Shown: in pieces, positions 63,131 to 64,000 of the stretch | How the letters are laid out: each line of letters opens with the position of its first letter | How positions within the stretch are numbered: the first letter of the stretch is position 1 | NCBI RefSeq assembly: GCF_002934685.1 | Contig: NZ_NKHL01000121.1 | Location: 506,461 to 570,460, forward strand | Length of the DNA stretch: 64,000 bases | Direction: 5' to 3' | From: Pseudomonas bohemica | Lineage (GTDB): Bacteria > Pseudomonadota > Gammaproteobacteria > Pseudomonadales > Pseudomonadaceae | Position numbers and translations under genes: made by a program | The notes under the pieces: model-generated | The model's database searches: none | The model's input: only the letters and a program-made list of their open reading frames with translations | What the model was told of the DNA's origin: nothing

Positions 63131-63878
63131 TACCGAGCACTTTCAGCAATTTTGAAAATTTTCTTTCGGCCGACAAATACCCACCGGCGCAACCTGCACA
63201 CCGTTTCGGTCGTTAACTTCGTTGGCAAATACAGAGTGATGAAAGTCTGAATGTCTTCGACGCGTAGCTCTGTGGCTACGCTGCTAAAACAGGAAAACAT
63301 TGGACAGGCATATATATCGACGGCTGGGGACTTTCTGTCAAATTATTTCGCCAACATTCTGTTAAATTTTTGATAACCGGAATATTCATATTCGTAACCT
63401 ATTGATTTATATAGCAGTCAAAAAACCATCATTGCCCTATCACGGTGCGCTGACGCTTTTGTACGGTCGCAAAAACGGACCCTTCGTTGGAATGAAAACA
63501 GCCAAAGGACATTTTTCCAACGTCAGAAATCAGGCGTACGGAGGGGGAGCGGTTTTATGGCGCGAATTAATTGAACACAGTTACGACAATATTTATTGAT
63601 GCGCGGGGAACTAATCCAGCGAGCGTGTGTAAAGTTGTTATTACAGTTGTATCGAACTTGGTTGTCAGTCTTTAACTTGAAGGTTTTTGATAAGGAATCA
63701 GGGGCTGCTGAAACTTATTGCAGTACCGAATGTCGGCCATGTGCCGACATTTGAGGCGTAACAGCTTCTCTTCGCCGGCGCCCACTTCCTGGCTCTGCGC
63801 CGTGCGGTTGATCCGGACCGATACGTCCTCCATTATCTGCCGGTGCGACGCAAACCTTTCGGGTCAGCAGGAGATTCA
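63131..63878. other. AT-rich regulatory region upstream of the EPS operon
   Basis: About 750 bp between the ops element and the aminopeptidase P gene, markedly AT-rich at 63150-63170 and 63330-63720 compared with the window. It should hold the EPS promoter and the divergent pepP-type promoter. No gene is convincing; a 65-codon frame at 63402-63599 has no ribosome site. A hairpin is marked separately. Confidence 0.5.
63729..63751. other. perfect 9-bp-stem hairpin
   Basis: AATGTCGGC and GCCGACATT form a perfect stem with a 5-nt loop, about 130 bp upstream of the aminopeptidase P start. No T-run follows on either strand, so it may be an operator or RNA fold rather than a terminator. Confidence 0.45.
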
Positions 63879-64000
63879 ATGAATACGCAGTCGAAAACCA
63901 GTGGAGTGGTGGCGCAACGCCTGGCGCAGGCACGCGCCCTGATGAGTCGTGAAGGTATCGATGCCTGGCTGGTGCCATCGGCCGACCCTCATCTGTCTGA
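63879..64000 (+). CDS. aminopeptidase P family protein, 5' part
   Basis: Only the first 40 residues are in the window: MNTQSKTSGVVAQRLAQARA, then LMSREGIDAWLVPSADPHLS. This is the creatinase N-terminal domain opening of the longer, eukaryote-like aminopeptidase P (Xaa-Pro aminopeptidase) group, metallopeptidases that release an N-terminal residue before proline. AGGAG lies about 7 nt before the ATG. The metal-binding catalytic domain is beyond the right edge. Confidence 0.85.
   Translation, partial: MNTQSKTSGVVAQRLAQARALMSREGIDAWLVPSADPHLS

Noticed and set aside
63402..63599. 65-codon frame upstream of the aminopeptidase P gene
   Set aside because: AT-rich region, no ribosome site, no recognisable motif.

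Overview
The window reads as a chromosomal segment of a Pseudomonas, most likely of the P. fluorescens group. The support is high GC, Pseudomonas-type small genes (DUF2789, DUF2897, a PA1571-like protein), a fused-subunit Mrp antiporter operon, and three families of REP palindromes between genes. I see no rRNA, tRNA, CRISPR array, intact insertion sequence or prophage. Most genes are ordinary Pseudomonas metabolism and transport. The accessory content is a Tle1-like effector cut by the left edge, an orphan zeta-toxin-like kinase, and a large exopolysaccharide (EPS) locus.

Layout. 1-5.1 kb: 3' part of a DUF2235/Tle1 phospholipase gene, DUF2789, an unknown protein, a TonB-dependent receptor and a DUF2946 protein. 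5.2-5.5 kb: a MITE-like element with long terminal inverted repeats. 5.5-11.6 kb: six-gene Mrp Na+/H+ antiporter operon on the minus strand (AB fusion, C, D, E, F, G). 12-17.9 kb: tusA, pdxB, zeta-toxin-like ATPase, PA1571-like protein, ABC exporter, ppnP, DEDDh exonuclease. 18.2-27.7 kb: solute-binding protein, DUF2897, ethanolamine permease, pyrF, glycerophosphodiesterase, 2-hydroxyacid dehydrogenase, SDR, FAH-family enzyme, AraC regulator. 27.7-28.0 kb: six tandem direct copies of a REP-derived unit. 28-33 kb: GntP-family permease and a histidinol-dehydrogenase-like enzyme divergent from a LacI regulator, with a perfect 16-bp palindrome between them; then an amidotransferase-like protein and an ABM monooxygenase. 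33-43 kb: DMT transporter/LysR pair, AtoE transporter with two CoA-transferase subunits and a divergent LysR, gluconate-type permease, small lipoprotein, LysE exporter, SsuE.

43.6-63.1 kb holds a 16-gene minus-strand locus for a Wzx-type surface polysaccharide. In transcription order it has a 2OG-type dioxygenase, DegT aminotransferase, Wzx flippase, GT2, Wzb phosphatase, Wzc kinase, WbqC-like protein, RfaH, GT2, GT4, a PslG-like glycoside hydrolase, GT4, acyltransferase, GT4, a WcaJ-type initiating transferase and Wza. An ops/JUMPstart-like sequence sits about 150 nt upstream of the first gene, so the RfaH encoded inside the locus probably drives its own operon. No Wzy polymerase is recognisable. 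A second MITE-like element, sharing its core with the one at 5.2 kb, interrupts the operon between the hydrolase and the next glycosyltransferase. The right edge cuts the start of an aminopeptidase P gene.
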